A stretch of DNA of 64,000 nucleotides from Pseudoalteromonas aliena SW19 (GCF_014905615.1 NZ_AQGU01000027.1:62001-126000); one strand, 5' to 3'; shown: positions 1 to 9,002, counted from the first letter of the stretch. Program-made: numbers and translations. Notes: a model not told the origin generated them from the sequence alone.

Positions 1-1
1 C

Positions 2-364
2 GAGCAGCACCAATTACTACCCATTACAATTTTGGTTGGCTTTGCCATAGAAAGACCCATCTATTTTTTAGCGAAAAAGAGCTTTGCCCGGGTGAGACCT
101 TGTGATTGCTTAGTTACGAATGCGTACATAGTACCCAGTGATAAATTTAGTTTACCGTCAGGGCACAGTGCCGCCGCATTTCTTGTTGCTATTATATTGA
201 GCAATTTTTTCCCTGAGTATGTGTGGTTGTTATTTGGCTGGGCTTCTAGTGTGGCAATTTCTCGTGTGGTCTTAGGTGTACACTTTCCTGCAGATATTAT
301 TCTCGGTGCAATTATTGGCAGTTCTTGTGGCTTATTTGCATTAGTCTTGGTGGTTCCTGTATGA
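2..364 (+). CDS. PAP2-family phosphatase, C-terminal part (5' end outside window)
   Basis: The open frame enters from the left edge, so only the last 120 residues are visible. All three PAP2 acid-phosphatase motifs are present in order: K-x6-RP (KKSFARVRP), PSGH (LPSGHSAAAF) and SRxxxGxHxxxD (SRVVLGVHFPAD). Hydrophobic stretches between the motifs fit an integral inner-membrane enzyme that removes phosphate from lipid phosphates such as phosphatidate or undecaprenyl pyrophosphate. The substrate cannot be told from sequence. The stop codon overlaps the ATG of the next gene (ATGA), so it is very probably co-transcribed and translationally coupled with the glycosyltransferase, which suggests a lipid-linked sugar role. 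A TTG at 32 is an internal codon, not the start. Confidence 0.9.
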   Translation, partial: EQHQLLPITILVGFAIERPIYFLAKKSFARVRPCDCLVTNAYIVPSDKFSLPSGHSAAAFLVAIILSNFFPEYVWLLFGWASSVAISRVVLGVHFPADIILGAIIGSSCGLFALVLVVPV

Positions 365-1395
365 AAATACTGTATGGCATTCAAGGCACTGGTAATGGTC
401 ACATAACGCGAGCTCGTGTTATGGCGAGCTGTTTTAAACAACATGGAATTGATGTTAATTATATTTTTTCAGGGCGTGCTACTAAAGACTATTTTGATAT
501 GCAGGAATTTGGACATTATAAGAGTTTTCGAGGGTTATCTTTTAACACTAAAAATGGTCAAATAAAAAGCTTACAAACAGTTAAAAATGCGCGGATTTGT
601 GAGTTGGTTTCAGATATAAAGTCACTCGATATAAAACAGTATGATTTTATACTTAACGACTTTGAACCAATTACGGCATGGGCTGCAAAACGTGCAGGCG
701 TTCCTGTTGTAGGAATTAGCCACCAAGCGGCGTTTTTATCAGACAGCGTGCCGATGTTCAGCCGAGGTATTTTACGTAAATCTTTAATTAAATATTATGC
801 CCCAGCAAACACTTATCTCGGTGTTCATTGGCAGCCATTTGCAGATAATATTATTCCTCCTTTTATCGCAAACCATCAACATGGTAACCCTGTTGCAGTA
901 ATGAATAAGGTATTGGTATATTTACCATTTGAAAATTTAAATAGCATTATCGATTACTTAAAAGATTTCCCCGAAAAAGAGTTTTATTGTTACCACCCTC
1001 ATGCATCAAATCAGTCAATGGGGCATATTCATTTACGTGCTCCATCGCGTGTTAGTTTTTTAAATGACTTAGCCAATACCAGTGGTGTTATTGGTAATGC
1101 AGGGTTTGAGCTGGCAAGTGAGGCGCTTAAGCTAGGTAAAAAGCTACTTTTAAAACCACTTGATGGGCAGTTTGAGCAAGGCGCGAATGCGCAAACGTTG
1201 TTATCAATGAGGATGGCGCATGTAATGAATTACTTAAACCCGCAAGCACTAGATGATTGGAATAGTGCCCCACAAAATAAACGAATTAATTATCCTAGTG
1301 ATCCCACACCGTTAATTAACTGGTTGGTAAATAAGCAATGGTGTAATACGCAATCACTGCATAAAGGGCTTTGGGGAAGTGTAAATGTGTCATAG
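361..1395 (+). CDS. MurG-like glycosyltransferase (MJ1255/TIGR00661-type)
   Basis: A 344-residue protein starting MKILYGIQGTGNGH, the typical N-terminus of the MJ1255-like family of predicted GT-B glycosyltransferases. The glycine-rich GTGNGHITRA loop resembles the first loop of MurG. The C-terminal half holds a donor-site-like region, SGVIGNAGFELASEAL followed by KKLLLKPLDGQFEQGANA, comparable to the nucleotide-sugar site of MurG/UGT enzymes. Upstream GTG/TTG starts exist in frame, but the ATG at 361 overlaps the PAP2 stop codon and begins the conserved domain. No signal peptide is seen, so it probably works at the cytoplasmic face of the membrane. Donor and acceptor are unknown. Pairing with a PAP2 phosphatase points to glycolipid or lipid-carrier metabolism, which is inference. 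Confidence 0.85.
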   Translation: MKILYGIQGTGNGHITRARVMASCFKQHGIDVNYIFSGRATKDYFDMQEFGHYKSFRGLSFNTKNGQIKSLQTVKNARICELVSDIKSLDIKQYDFILNDFEPITAWAAKRAGVPVVGISHQAAFLSDSVPMFSRGILRKSLIKYYAPANTYLGVHWQPFADNIIPPFIANHQHGNPVAVMNKVLVYLPFENLNSIIDYLKDFPEKEFYCYHPHASNQSMGHIHLRAPSRVSFLNDLANTSGVIGNAGFELASEALKLGKKLLLKPLDGQFEQGANAQTLLSMRMAHVMNYLNPQALDDWNSAPQNKRINYPSDPTPLINWLVNKQWCNTQSLHKGLWGSVNVS

Positions 1396-1486
1396 CAGAA
1401 ATAAATTAAAAATTTACTCTGATAATTGAACCACTTGATCTATGCTTAGCTATACTAGAGAAGAATATTAAATATAGGCTCTTAGA

Positions 1487-3367
1487 ATGAATTTTTTGCA
1501 GAATCTTACTATCAAACGTCGCTTGCAATTAAATGCGATTGTTGTTGGCTTAGCAATGATTGTTTTATTATGTGTGATAATTTTTGAATCACGTACCACT
1601 TTGAATTTAAATAAAACGATTCAATTGGCGGAAGAGCTTAATGTACATTCATTAGCATTACGTAACCACGAAAAAAACTTCTTGTTTTACAAGCAAGAAG
1701 ATTCACTGGCTGAGTTTGAAATGAATTTTAAGCAGCTAAGCATTAAAATTACTAAGTTAAAACAATTAATGACTCAGCAGGGGATTTCTGCTGCTCAGCT
1801 TGAACGTTTTGAACAACTAATAAACAGCTATAACAACGACTTTAACACGGTTACTACGCTGCAAAAAGAGATTGGGTTGACCCCTAAAGATGGCTTATAC
1901 GGAAAGCTAAGAAGTGCAGTGCACGAAGTCGAAGTACTATTAAAAGAGCAAGAAAACTACAAGCTTTTATCATCTATGTTACAACTTCGGCGCTCAGAAA
2001 AAGATTTTATGCTTAGATTTGATGATAAATATCTAGGCCGCTTTAATGAAAGTATAAATACCTTTAAGCAGCAGATTGCATCGGCTGATTTGTTAAGTAG
2101 TTATAAAACACAAATAACCCCGCTAATTGATACCTACCAAAATGAGTTTAAAACACTTGTGCAAGCGCAAACTGAATTAGGGTTAGATCTCAACTCTGGT
2201 GCGCTGGGTGTTATGCAAGAGAGCGTAAATAAAAGTGAAAAAATTGTTACTCAAATCGTTCAAGATACCAAGCTACAAGTTGAAAAAAGCGTAGAGCAAG
2301 CGCAGTTTTTAGCTATTCTCGTTTTTGTTATTGCAGGTGTTATTGTTTTAGCTTTGGTTTATTTTACTAGTCGCTCAATTATCATTCCTATTGAACGTGT
2401 TTATCATACTATAAATGATATTCGCCGCAGCAATGATCTTACTATTTTGATAGAGCAGACTGGCAAAGATGAAATCACCACGATGACAGTCGACTTCAAT
2501 AGCTTAATCGGTGACTTTAAACACCTAGTTAACGATGTTAATGGGGCTTTGAATACACTTAATATTGCCACAGAGCATTTGTCAGAGAATACAGCAGCAA
2601 CAAGCTCTGGTATGCAAGAGCAATTGCATGAAGCTGATATGGTGGCAACGGCAGCCACTGAGATGCAAGCAACAATTCAGGATATTTCACATAATACTGA
2701 GGCTGCGGCTAAAAAAGCTGAATCAACCAACTTGAGCGCACAGCAAGGGCGTAATGAGGTTGAGTCAACCGTTAAGCAAATTAGAGAGCTGTCTGGCTCA
2801 CTGGGAGATGCATCGAGCGTTGTTTCTCAATTAGAAAAAGATGGTGAGACTATTGGATCTGTACTCGATGTGATTCGTGCCATTGCAGAACAAACCAACT
2901 TATTGGCACTTAACGCAGCGATTGAAGCTGCAAGAGCTGGTGAATATGGACGCGGTTTTGCGGTTGTAGCAGATGAAGTTCGTTCATTAGCAAAACGTAC
3001 CCAAGAGTCCACAAGTGAGATTGAAGGTATAATAAGTACTTTGCAGCAGCGTACACAAGAAGTCGTCAGTATTATGCATAAGTGCCGCTCACAGGGGGAC
3101 GAAAGTGCATCGCAGGCAATTAAAGCTGGCGATTTACTTGGAGCAATAACGGAAGATGTACAAACGATAATGGAAATGAGCACACAAATTGCCGTAGCCA
3201 TTGATGAGCAAAGCCAAGTGGCATCAGAGGTAAATAAAAACGTAGTGCGTATACGCGATATTGCACAAAGCGCATCAGAAAATGCATCTAGCAATGCACA
3301 AACAAGTGAAGAAGTATCTCAACAATCTCGTGTGCTATTTGCCGCTATAGATAAGTTTAAGGTGTAA
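1487..3367 (+). CDS. Methyl-accepting chemotaxis protein with HBM sensor domain
   Basis: A 626-residue chemoreceptor. A membrane helix near residues 15-35 is followed by a helical periplasmic region of about 235 residues. That region carries two signatures of the helical bimodular (HBM) domain, ALRNHEKNFLFY and QLRRSEKDFMLRF. A second membrane helix lies near residues 272-294, then HAMP, then a full MCP signalling domain with the invariant tip EQTNLLALNAAIEAARAGE. HBM receptors of Pseudomonas (McpS) bind TCA-cycle intermediates, but the ligand here is not predictable. There is no obvious C-terminal NWETF pentapeptide for CheR binding; the protein ends in KFKV. The gene stands alone, with about 90 bases upstream, and no flagellar or che genes are nearby. 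Confidence 0.93.
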   Translation: MNFLQNLTIKRRLQLNAIVVGLAMIVLLCVIIFESRTTLNLNKTIQLAEELNVHSLALRNHEKNFLFYKQEDSLAEFEMNFKQLSIKITKLKQLMTQQGISAAQLERFEQLINSYNNDFNTVTTLQKEIGLTPKDGLYGKLRSAVHEVEVLLKEQENYKLLSSMLQLRRSEKDFMLRFDDKYLGRFNESINTFKQQIASADLLSSYKTQITPLIDTYQNEFKTLVQAQTELGLDLNSGALGVMQESVNKSEKIVTQIVQDTKLQVEKSVEQAQFLAILVFVIAGVIVLALVYFTSRSIIIPIERVYHTINDIRRSNDLTILIEQTGKDEITTMTVDFNSLIGDFKHLVNDVNGALNTLNIATEHLSENTAATSSGMQEQLHEADMVATAATEMQATIQDISHNTEAAAKKAESTNLSAQQGRNEVESTVKQIRELSGSLGDASSVVSQLEKDGETIGSVLDVIRAIAEQTNLLALNAAIEAARAGEYGRGFAVVADEVRSLAKRTQESTSEIEGIISTLQQRTQEVVSIMHKCRSQGDESASQAIKAGDLLGAITEDVQTIMEMSTQIAVAIDEQSQVASEVNKNVVRIRDIAQSASENASSNAQTSEEVSQQSRVLFAAIDKFKV

Positions 3368-3417
3368 TCAATAAGCTATTTATAACTTATAATAAACTAT
3401 TAAATGGCCAATAAGGT

Positions 3418-3792
3418 TTAAGGAATAAACTTTATTGGCACACTATCTTTATTGTTTTTATGCTCGTTTATACGTTGTAAATATTCATCCCACAGTGCGC
3501 TTTGCTGCTCTTGTAGTTTTGCAAAATATTGCCAGCTGAATAATCCACTATTATGACCATCATCAAAGCCTAAACGAAGCGCATAGTGCCCAACGGGTTC
3601 AATACTGTTAATACTCACAGATTGCTTATTAAACACTAACTTCATCGGACCTGAACCATGTCCTTGTACTTCAGCAGATGGAGAATGGACGCGTAAAAAT
3701 TCACTACTAAATACCGATTTGCTTTCGTCATCAAAGTAAATATCTACGTTTTTACTTATGCTGTGGTAATGTATTTTTGTTACGTGTTTCAT
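3418..3792 (-). CDS. DUF971 family protein
   Basis: A 124-residue protein matching DUF971, the domain also found at the N-terminus of gamma-butyrobetaine hydroxylase. Characteristic stretches are the N-terminal beta segment ending in EFLRVHSPSAEVQGHG, then the central VGHYALRLGFDDGHNSGLFSW, which is the family's most conserved block. It lies directly downstream of hslU on the same strand, an association common in gammaproteobacteria. A terminator-like hairpin at 3805-3830 sits between the two genes, so it may have partly independent transcription. Function is unknown; links to Fe-S or electron-transfer proteins have been suggested for the family but nothing here tests that. Confidence 0.85.
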   Translation of the reverse strand: MKHVTKIHYHSISKNVDIYFDDESKSVFSSEFLRVHSPSAEVQGHGSGPMKLVFNKQSVSINSIEPVGHYALRLGFDDGHNSGLFSWQYFAKLQEQQSALWDEYLQRINEHKNNKDSVPIKFIP

Positions 3793-3804
3793 TTTTATCC
3801 CATT

Positions 3805-3830
3805 AAAAAGCCCCCATAACGGAGGCTTTT
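3805..3830 (-). terminator. Rho-independent terminator after hslU
   Basis: Read on the minus strand, the hairpin pairs AAAGCCTCCG with a GGGGGCTTT arm around a short loop and runs into five Ts. It lies 18 bases past the hslU stop and 12 bases before the DUF971 start. Confidence 0.7.
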
Positions 3831-3847
3831 AGTATAGGTGGTATCAA

Positions 3848-5176
3848 TTAAAGAATGAAGCGACTTAAGTCTTCATCTTCAACCAATGCACCTAGGTGTT
3901 TTTCAACATAAGCGGCGTCAATAGTAAGTGACGAGCCTGCTTTTTCAGAAGCGTCGTATGAAATCTCTTCCATTAACTTTTCCATCACAGTATGCAAACG
4001 GCGAGCACCGATATTTTCAGTTTTTTCGTTAACTTGCCATGCCGCTTTTGCAATACGATCAATAGCATCATCACTAAACTCAACAGTTACCTGTTCAGTT
4101 TTTAGAAGCTCTCGTTGCTGCTCTGTAAGCGATGCATGAGGTTCTGTGAGAATGCGTTTGAAGTCATCAGCAGTAAGCGCTTCAAGCTCTACACGAATTG
4201 GCAGGCGACCTTGTAGCTCAGGGATCATGTCAGATGGTTTTGCCATTTGAAATGCACCAGAGGCAATAAACAACATATGGTCAGTTTTAACCATGCCGTG
4301 TTTAGTGTTTACTGTTGAACCTTCAATAAGCGGCAGTAAATCGCGCTGCACACCTTCACGGCTAACATCAGGACCTGAAGAATCACCACGCTTACAAATT
4401 TTGTCTATTTCATCAATAAACACAATACCATTTTGTTCTACTGCAAAAATAGCTTGTTCTTTTAGCTCTTCAGGGTTCACTAATTTCGCGGCTTCTTCTT
4501 CCGTTAATAGTTTGAAGGCTTCTTTGATTTTTAGCTTACGTTTAGTGCGTTTGTCGCCACCCATGTTTTGAAACATGCTTTGCAGCTGGTTGGTCATATC
4601 TTCCATACCAGGGGGCGCCATAATCTCTACGTTTGGCTGTGTTTGAGCTAAATCAATTTCAATTTCTTTATCATCTAGCTGGCCTTCACGTAGTTTTTTA
4701 CGAAACGTTTGACGTGTTGAGGAGTTATCATCACGCTGTGTTTCGCCGTATTGATCTTTAACAGGAGGAAGCAAGGCATCTAAAATACGCTCTTCGGCCG
4801 CTTCTTCTGCGAGATGTTTAAATTTTTTGGTTTGCTGCTCACGAGTCATTTTAATCGACACGTCGACTAAATCACGGATGATCGTATCAACTTCTTTACC
4901 AACATAGCCAACTTCGGTGAATTTTGTCGCTTCTACTTTAATGAATGGCGCATTCGCTAATTTTGCTAAACGGCGTGCAATTTCTGTTTTACCTACGCCA
5001 GTTGGGCCAATCATTAGAATGTTTTTAGGTGTCACTTCACCACGTAAATCTTCATTAAGTTGCATACGGCGCCAGCGATTGCGAAGTGCAATAGCCACTG
5101 CTTTTTTTGCATTCGCTTGGCCAATAATGTGTTGATCTAGTTCGTGAACAATTTCTCTTGGGGTCATTGCAGACAT
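3848..5176 (-). CDS. hslU: ATP-dependent protease ATPase subunit HslU
   Basis: A 442-residue AAA+ unfoldase, close to the 443 residues of E. coli HslU. The N-terminal [17 protein letters not shown] is characteristic, as are Walker A GPTGVGKT (about residue 55), Walker [12 protein letters not shown] (about 250) and the ISASGAF-like IASGAFQ segment. The C-terminus LSRFIL is the tail that inserts into HslV pockets to activate the protease. The intermediate I-domain (residues about 110-235) is somewhat shortened and charged, as usual. It is downstream of hslV with an 11-base gap, so the two are one transcript. Together they form the HslVU heat-shock protease that degrades misfolded and regulatory proteins in the cytoplasm. 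Confidence 0.98.
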   Translation of the reverse strand: MSAMTPREIVHELDQHIIGQANAKKAVAIALRNRWRRMQLNEDLRGEVTPKNILMIGPTGVGKTEIARRLAKLANAPFIKVEATKFTEVGYVGKEVDTIIRDLVDVSIKMTREQQTKKFKHLAEEAAEERILDALLPPVKDQYGETQRDDNSSTRQTFRKKLREGQLDDKEIEIDLAQTQPNVEIMAPPGMEDMTNQLQSMFQNMGGDKRTKRKLKIKEAFKLLTEEEAAKLVNPEELKEQAIFAVEQNGIVFIDEIDKICKRGDSSGPDVSREGVQRDLLPLIEGSTVNTKHGMVKTDHMLFIASGAFQMAKPSDMIPELQGRLPIRVELEALTADDFKRILTEPHASLTEQQRELLKTEQVTVEFSDDAIDRIAKAAWQVNEKTENIGARRLHTVMEKLMEEISYDASEKAGSSLTIDAAYVEKHLGALVEDEDLSRFIL

Positions 5177-5187
5177 AGCGGTTCCTA

Positions 5188-5706
5188 TTATAATTCTTCG
5201 ATGGTTTGGAAATTATTAGTGAATACGCAGATATTGCCTGCAATAGTTAAGCTTTTTTCGACGATTTCACGAGCGCTTAAGTCGGTATTTTCTAATAAGG
5301 CTGTTGCTGCAGATTGGGCAAAATTACCGCCACTGCCGATGGCGATTAGATCATTCTCTGGCTGCACCACATCACCGTTACCGGTAATAATAAGAGATGC
5401 AGTTTCATCTGCTACAGCGAGCAATGCTTCGAGTTTTCGAAGAGCCCGATCGCTGCGCCAGTCCTTAGCCATTTCGACCGCTGCTTTGGTGAGGTTGCCT
5501 TGGTGCATTTCTAATTTACTTTCAAAGCGTTCGAAAAGGGTAAAGGCATCAGCAGTACCGCCGGCAAAGCCAGCAATTACTTTGCCATTATAAAGGCGTC
5601 TAACTTTACGGGCGTTGCCTTTCATTACGGTGTTACCAAGAGATACTTGGCCGTCACCGCCGATTACAACTTTGTCGCCGCGGCGTACACTTACGATAGT
5701 AGTCAT
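5188..5706 (-). CDS. hslV: ATP-dependent protease subunit HslV
   Basis: The N-terminus is [20 protein letters not shown]. After removal of Met the catalytic threonine (TTIVSVRR) is exposed, as in proteasome beta-type peptidases. The start at 5706 is chosen because it places this Thr at position 2 and has a GAGGAA ribosome site a few bases upstream; an in-frame ATG at 5721 would bury the nucleophile. The 172-residue length agrees with the family (E. coli 176). Conserved segments include [18 protein letters not shown] and [13 protein letters not shown]. It is the dodecameric protease core of HslVU. Expression is probably driven by the sigma-32-type promoter at 5765-5790. Confidence 0.97.
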   Translation of the reverse strand: MTTIVSVRRGDKVVIGGDGQVSLGNTVMKGNARKVRRLYNGKVIAGFAGGTADAFTLFERFESKLEMHQGNLTKAAVEMAKDWRSDRALRKLEALLAVADETASLIITGNGDVVQPENDLIAIGSGGNFAQSAATALLENTDLSAREIVEKSLTIAGNICVFTNNFQTIEEL

Positions 5707-5764
5707 GTTATTCCTCATCATCGAGCTGTAGAGACAACTCGTAAAAAACGATTATGATGAGGTT

Positions 5765-5790
5765 ATATGGGTGAATGGTTTATTTTCAAG
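5765..5790 (-). promoter_or_regulatory. Sigma-32 (heat-shock) promoter for hslVU
   Basis: On the minus strand the sequence is CTTGAAA (5790-5784), a 12-base spacer, then CCCATAT (5771-5765). Both hexamer-like blocks match the published E. coli RpoH consensus CTTGAAA / CCCATnT, with the spacer inside the accepted 11-16 range. The predicted RNA start is near 5757, leaving a leader of about 50 bases to the hslV ATG. The -35 block overlaps the ftsN stop codon (5786-5788). Confidence 0.85.
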
Positions 5791-6304
5791 TCCAGTTCCA
5801 AATTCCGCAGCTGACTATATTCACACGTTTAAGCTTGTTTTTATCACTTTCGGCTTGGCGTTTGGTTTTATAAGGCCCTAAACGCACCTTGTGCCAAGTG
5901 CCTTCTTGCTTAATTTCAGATATAAGTCCTGCAAATGCAATTTTAGCTTTGAGTGATTCGGCTTGGGCGTGGGTTTTAAATGAACCACATTGCATAACGT
6001 AAGGACCTTTTTGCTCAAGCTGTTTTACCTCAACTTGAATTTCGTGGTTTCTAATTTCTTTAATAAATGCGGGCGTACGTGGGATAACCACTTCGACTTT
6101 TTTTTCAGCTGTCGTCGGGTTAGCCTGCTTTTCTACCAGCTTAGGATCGGCGTTACTTTTAATAAACCATAACCCGTAGACGAAACCGCCTACAAGTAAA
6201 AGAGCAATGCTCACTAAAAAAATCGGAAATGGTTTTTTCGCAGGTGCTTGCTTATTGTTTTTTCTGTTTGCTGGTTTTTTGTTAATGTAATCGTGCTGTG
6301 CCAT
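5786..6304 (-). CDS. ftsN: Cell division protein FtsN (SPOR domain)
   Basis: A 172-residue bitopic membrane protein. A short, very basic cytoplasmic tail (NKKPANRKNNKQAPAKKP) leads to one membrane helix (FLVSIALLLVGGFVYGLWF, about residues 29-47), a periplasmic linker, and a C-terminal SPOR domain from about residue 100 (GPYVMQCGSFKTHAQAESL; WHKVRLGPYKTK). SPOR domains bind denuded septal glycan. It is much shorter than E. coli FtsN (319 residues), with a reduced linker, which is common in Alteromonadales and Vibrio relatives. Identification as FtsN rests on the topology and its position between priA and hslV, where ftsN is found in enterics. FtsN triggers septal peptidoglycan synthesis through FtsA and FtsQLB. 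Confidence 0.87.
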   Translation of the reverse strand: MAQHDYINKKPANRKNNKQAPAKKPFPIFLVSIALLLVGGFVYGLWFIKSNADPKLVEKQANPTTAEKKVEVVIPRTPAFIKEIRNHEIQVEVKQLEQKGPYVMQCGSFKTHAQAESLKAKIAFAGLISEIKQEGTWHKVRLGPYKTKRQAESDKNKLKRVNIVSCGIWNWT

Positions 6305-6324
6305 AGCGTTATTTTGGCCTTAAC

Positions 6325-8511
6325 CTAAATCATGTCTATAGGGTCTACGTCTAAGCTCCAGCGGACTTTTTGTGCGAGTTTGCTTGAGCTTAAATAATCA
6401 ACCATTTGCGCAAGATATTGGTGCAGTATGCGGCGATCTTGCGCTTGAATATGTAACTGAAAACGATACATACCTGCGACCCTTTCTAGAGGCGCAGGTA
6501 TCGGGCCGAGCAATTGTATACCAGATACCCCATTGACTGGAACCAAATCAGTCAAAAAGTCGACGACTTGCTTAATGCTATGTCCTTGAGCACGAACAAT
6601 AGCCATATTTGTAATTGGAGGGAGATCGGCATCATCGCGTTCACTCAGTGCAAAGCGAGCAAAGTCTTGATATCCATTGTTAACCAAGTCTTGTAAAAGT
6701 GGATGCTCAGGAAAGTGGGTCTGCAATAGTACTTGGCCAGGTTCTCCAGAGCGCCCAGCACGTCCTGCTACTTGTGTAACAAGCTGAGCTAAATGTTCGG
6801 TTGCTCTAAAGTCACAGGAGTATAAACCGCTATCTACATCTAAAATAAGCACCAAGCTGACATCTGCAAAGTGATGACCTTTGGCAAGCATTTGTGTGCC
6901 AACTAAAATACGTGCTCCCCCTAAGTTAATTTCATCAAGTGCTTTTTCAAGACTCCCTTTACGACGAGTTGAATCGCGATCAATGCGCGTGATCGGCGTA
7001 TCAGGGAACTCAGTTGATAAAAACTCTTCTATTTGCTCTGTACCTTTGCCGTTGGGGAATATTTGCGTACTGCCACAATCAGGACATTGATGAGGCACCG
7101 GGTATTGATCGCCACAATGGTGGCAAATCATTTGACCAATCGCTTTGTGAAACGTTGCGCTAGTGCTACAGCGTTTACACTCGCTTAGCCAGCCGCATTC
7201 ATGACAAATAAGCGTGGGCGAAAAGCCTCGGCGATTTAAAAATACCATCACCTGTTTACCACGATTTAAATGCTGACGCATAGTGGCAAGGCTTGCATGG
7301 GCTATACCAGCTTGATCGGGCTGGCCTTTCATGTCGAGTAATTTGAATTGGTTGTCGGTCGCGGTTTGTGCACGCTCAGTTAGGCTCAATAGCTGATATT
7401 TATTATTAATCGCTTTGTGAAGTGTTTCAAGCGCGGGCGTAGCACTGCCTAATATGAGTGGAATTTTATGCTGAAATGCTCTGTATGCGGCTAAATCACG
7501 AGCATGATAGCGAAGGGTATCTTGCTGCTTAAATGAAGAGTCGTGTTCTTCATCAACCACTATCATACCGAGTTGCAAAAAGGGCAGAAAGATACTCGAG
7601 CGAGTGCCTATTACGATTGCACAGCTGCCTTTTTCGCAAAATCGCCATGTTTGGAGTCTTTCGTTATCGGTCAGGGCTGAATGCCAAAGCATAATGGGTG
7701 TATCAGGAAAGCGGCGACGAAAGCGATTAACTGTCTGGGGGGTTAAACCTATTTCGGGAACTAATACGAGGGCTTGCTCACCACGCTTTAATACCTCTTC
7801 AAGGCACTGTAAATATACTTCAGTTTTACCACTGCCTGTCACACCTTCCAATAAAAAGCTGCTAAAGCCTTTGCTTTGATTAATCGCCGTACAGGCAACC
7901 GCTTGCTCTTTATTAAGAATTGGTTTGCTACCCACTTTGGGGGTAATGCTTTGCCATTGGTTATCGTGTTCGATAGTTTGTGTGACAAGTTCTTTATCAA
8001 TGAGGCTATCGATGGTTTTTTTGCTAAAGCCTAAGGCTTTTAGTTCAGTTAAAGACGACTTACCTGATTGTGATAACTGCTTCAATAAGTTGAGTTGAGT
8101 TTTGGCTTTTAATGACGGTACTTTAGCGCCTTTTTCGGTAAGCATTACCATGTTAATGCTTGTTTTGTCTGGTGATTCACCTTGGCGTAGTGCACTAGGC
8201 AGGGCTATATGAATCGTTTCGCCCAAAGGGTAGCAATAATAACGAGCGGTAAAGCTAAGAAGCGCTAAGTGTTGCGTAGATAAAATAGGAGCATCGTCAA
8301 TGACTTCAAGAATACTTTTAATTTTATTTTCAGGAACTTCAGTGCTGGTTTTTAAAGCTAATATAACGGCCACTTTACGTTGGTTGCCAAAAGGGACTAA
8401 AACACGCATTCCAGGCTTTAGATCCGAAACCAAGCCTGAGAGCTGTTCATCTACTTTATAATCAAAGGTGCGCGGTAACGGGACTTTTATAGCAACTTCA
8501 ACAAAACGCAT
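6325..8511 (-). CDS. priA: Primosomal protein N' (replication restart helicase PriA)
   Basis: A 728-residue superfamily 2 helicase, near the 732 of E. coli PriA. The N-terminal DNA-binding domain is recognisable (VEVAIKVPLPRTFDYKV). It is followed by Walker A GVTGSGKT (about residue 222), a DEEHD box and motif III GSATPALET. The inserted zinc domain carries CHECGW, CKRC, CHHCG and CPDCG cysteine pairs. C-terminal helicase motifs include VGTQMLAKGHHF and QVAGRAGRSG. It reloads the replisome at stalled forks and D-loops. It is upstream of ftsN with 20 bases between, so likely co-transcribed with it. Confidence 0.97.
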   Translation of the reverse strand: MRFVEVAIKVPLPRTFDYKVDEQLSGLVSDLKPGMRVLVPFGNQRKVAVILALKTSTEVPENKIKSILEVIDDAPILSTQHLALLSFTARYYCYPLGETIHIALPSALRQGESPDKTSINMVMLTEKGAKVPSLKAKTQLNLLKQLSQSGKSSLTELKALGFSKKTIDSLIDKELVTQTIEHDNQWQSITPKVGSKPILNKEQAVACTAINQSKGFSSFLLEGVTGSGKTEVYLQCLEEVLKRGEQALVLVPEIGLTPQTVNRFRRRFPDTPIMLWHSALTDNERLQTWRFCEKGSCAIVIGTRSSIFLPFLQLGMIVVDEEHDSSFKQQDTLRYHARDLAAYRAFQHKIPLILGSATPALETLHKAINNKYQLLSLTERAQTATDNQFKLLDMKGQPDQAGIAHASLATMRQHLNRGKQVMVFLNRRGFSPTLICHECGWLSECKRCSTSATFHKAIGQMICHHCGDQYPVPHQCPDCGSTQIFPNGKGTEQIEEFLSTEFPDTPITRIDRDSTRRKGSLEKALDEINLGGARILVGTQMLAKGHHFADVSLVLILDVDSGLYSCDFRATEHLAQLVTQVAGRAGRSGEPGQVLLQTHFPEHPLLQDLVNNGYQDFARFALSERDDADLPPITNMAIVRAQGHSIKQVVDFLTDLVPVNGVSGIQLLGPIPAPLERVAGMYRFQLHIQAQDRRILHQYLAQMVDYLSSSKLAQKVRWSLDVDPIDMI

Positions 8512-8630
8512 AACAACTCAACTAATAAAATTAATGGTGTAATGTACTAAATATACGGTTAAAAACCTACTAGCAAATTATAACCGTTTTATTATTTGAT
8601 TACTTTTTTAGCAAAAAATATAATTAAACC

Positions 8631-8659
8631 TTGTGTGCTTGGTAGTTGTTGGATAAAAT
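8631..8659 (+). promoter_or_regulatory. Sigma-70 promoter of rpmE
   Basis: TTGTGT (8631-8636), a 17-base spacer, then TAAAAT (8654-8659). This predicts transcription from about 8666 and a leader of roughly 77 bases before the rpmE ATG. The call is by eye from consensus similarity and spacing. Confidence 0.6.
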
Positions 8660-8665
8660 CCGCCA

Positions 8666-8742
8666 CCAACAAATTTGTTTTAACGACGTATGGTACCAAA
8701 CTACGGGTTTGGAGAGCGATGCGGCCTTAACTAGAGGTTTCT
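8666..8742 (+). promoter_or_regulatory. rpmE 5' leader, candidate L31 autoregulatory element
   Basis: The leader contains a perfect hairpin, CCAAAC (8696-8701) / GTTTGG (8707-8712), with a five-base loop. An overlapping palindrome TGGTACCA (8691-8698) could pair in an alternative way. The ribosome site AGAGG follows near 8735. Gammaproteobacterial rpmE leaders that bind L31 and repress translation are known; that this is one is inferred from position and structure. Confidence 0.45.
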
Positions 8743-8958
8743 ATGAAAGAAGGTATTCACCCTAAGTACGAAGTAATTTCAGCAACATGTTCATGCGGAA
8801 ATGAATTCGAAACAAGCTCTACTCTTTGTAAAAACATTCACTTAGACGTATGTTCTGCGTGTCATCCGTTTTACACTGGTAAGCAAAAAGTTTTAGACAC
8901 TGGCGGACGTGTTGATCGTTTCAACAAGCGTTTCGGTGCACTTGGTAGCAAGAAGTAA
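8743..8958 (+). CDS. rpmE: 50S ribosomal protein L31, zinc-binding type
   Basis: A 71-residue protein beginning [20 protein letters not shown]. Four cysteines in the CxC...CxxC pattern (C16, C18, C37, C40) make this the zinc-containing C+ form, which can act as a zinc store when replaced by the C- paralogue under Zur control. The length is typical (E. coli 70). It is divergent from priA, as in enterics. A promoter, leader and a strong downstream terminator indicate a single-gene transcript. Confidence 0.98.
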   Translation: MKEGIHPKYEVISATCSCGNEFETSSTLCKNIHLDVCSACHPFYTGKQKVLDTGGRVDRFNKRFGALGSKK

Positions 8959-8979
8959 TTTTTTCTATTTAGTTAAAGG

Positions 8980-9002
8980 AAGCACCTTAGGGTGCTTTTT
9001 TT
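8980..9002 (+). terminator. Rho-independent terminator of rpmE
   Basis: AAGCACC / GGTGCTT hairpin with a TTAG loop (8980-8997) running into seven Ts, 22 bases after the rpmE stop. Confidence 0.9.

Noticed and set aside
5144..5593. Long plus-strand ORF of 149 codons antisense to hslU/hslV
   Set aside because: It lies entirely opposite two well-supported conserved genes, has low-complexity Ser/Ala-rich translation and no ribosome site. It is a codon-bias shadow.
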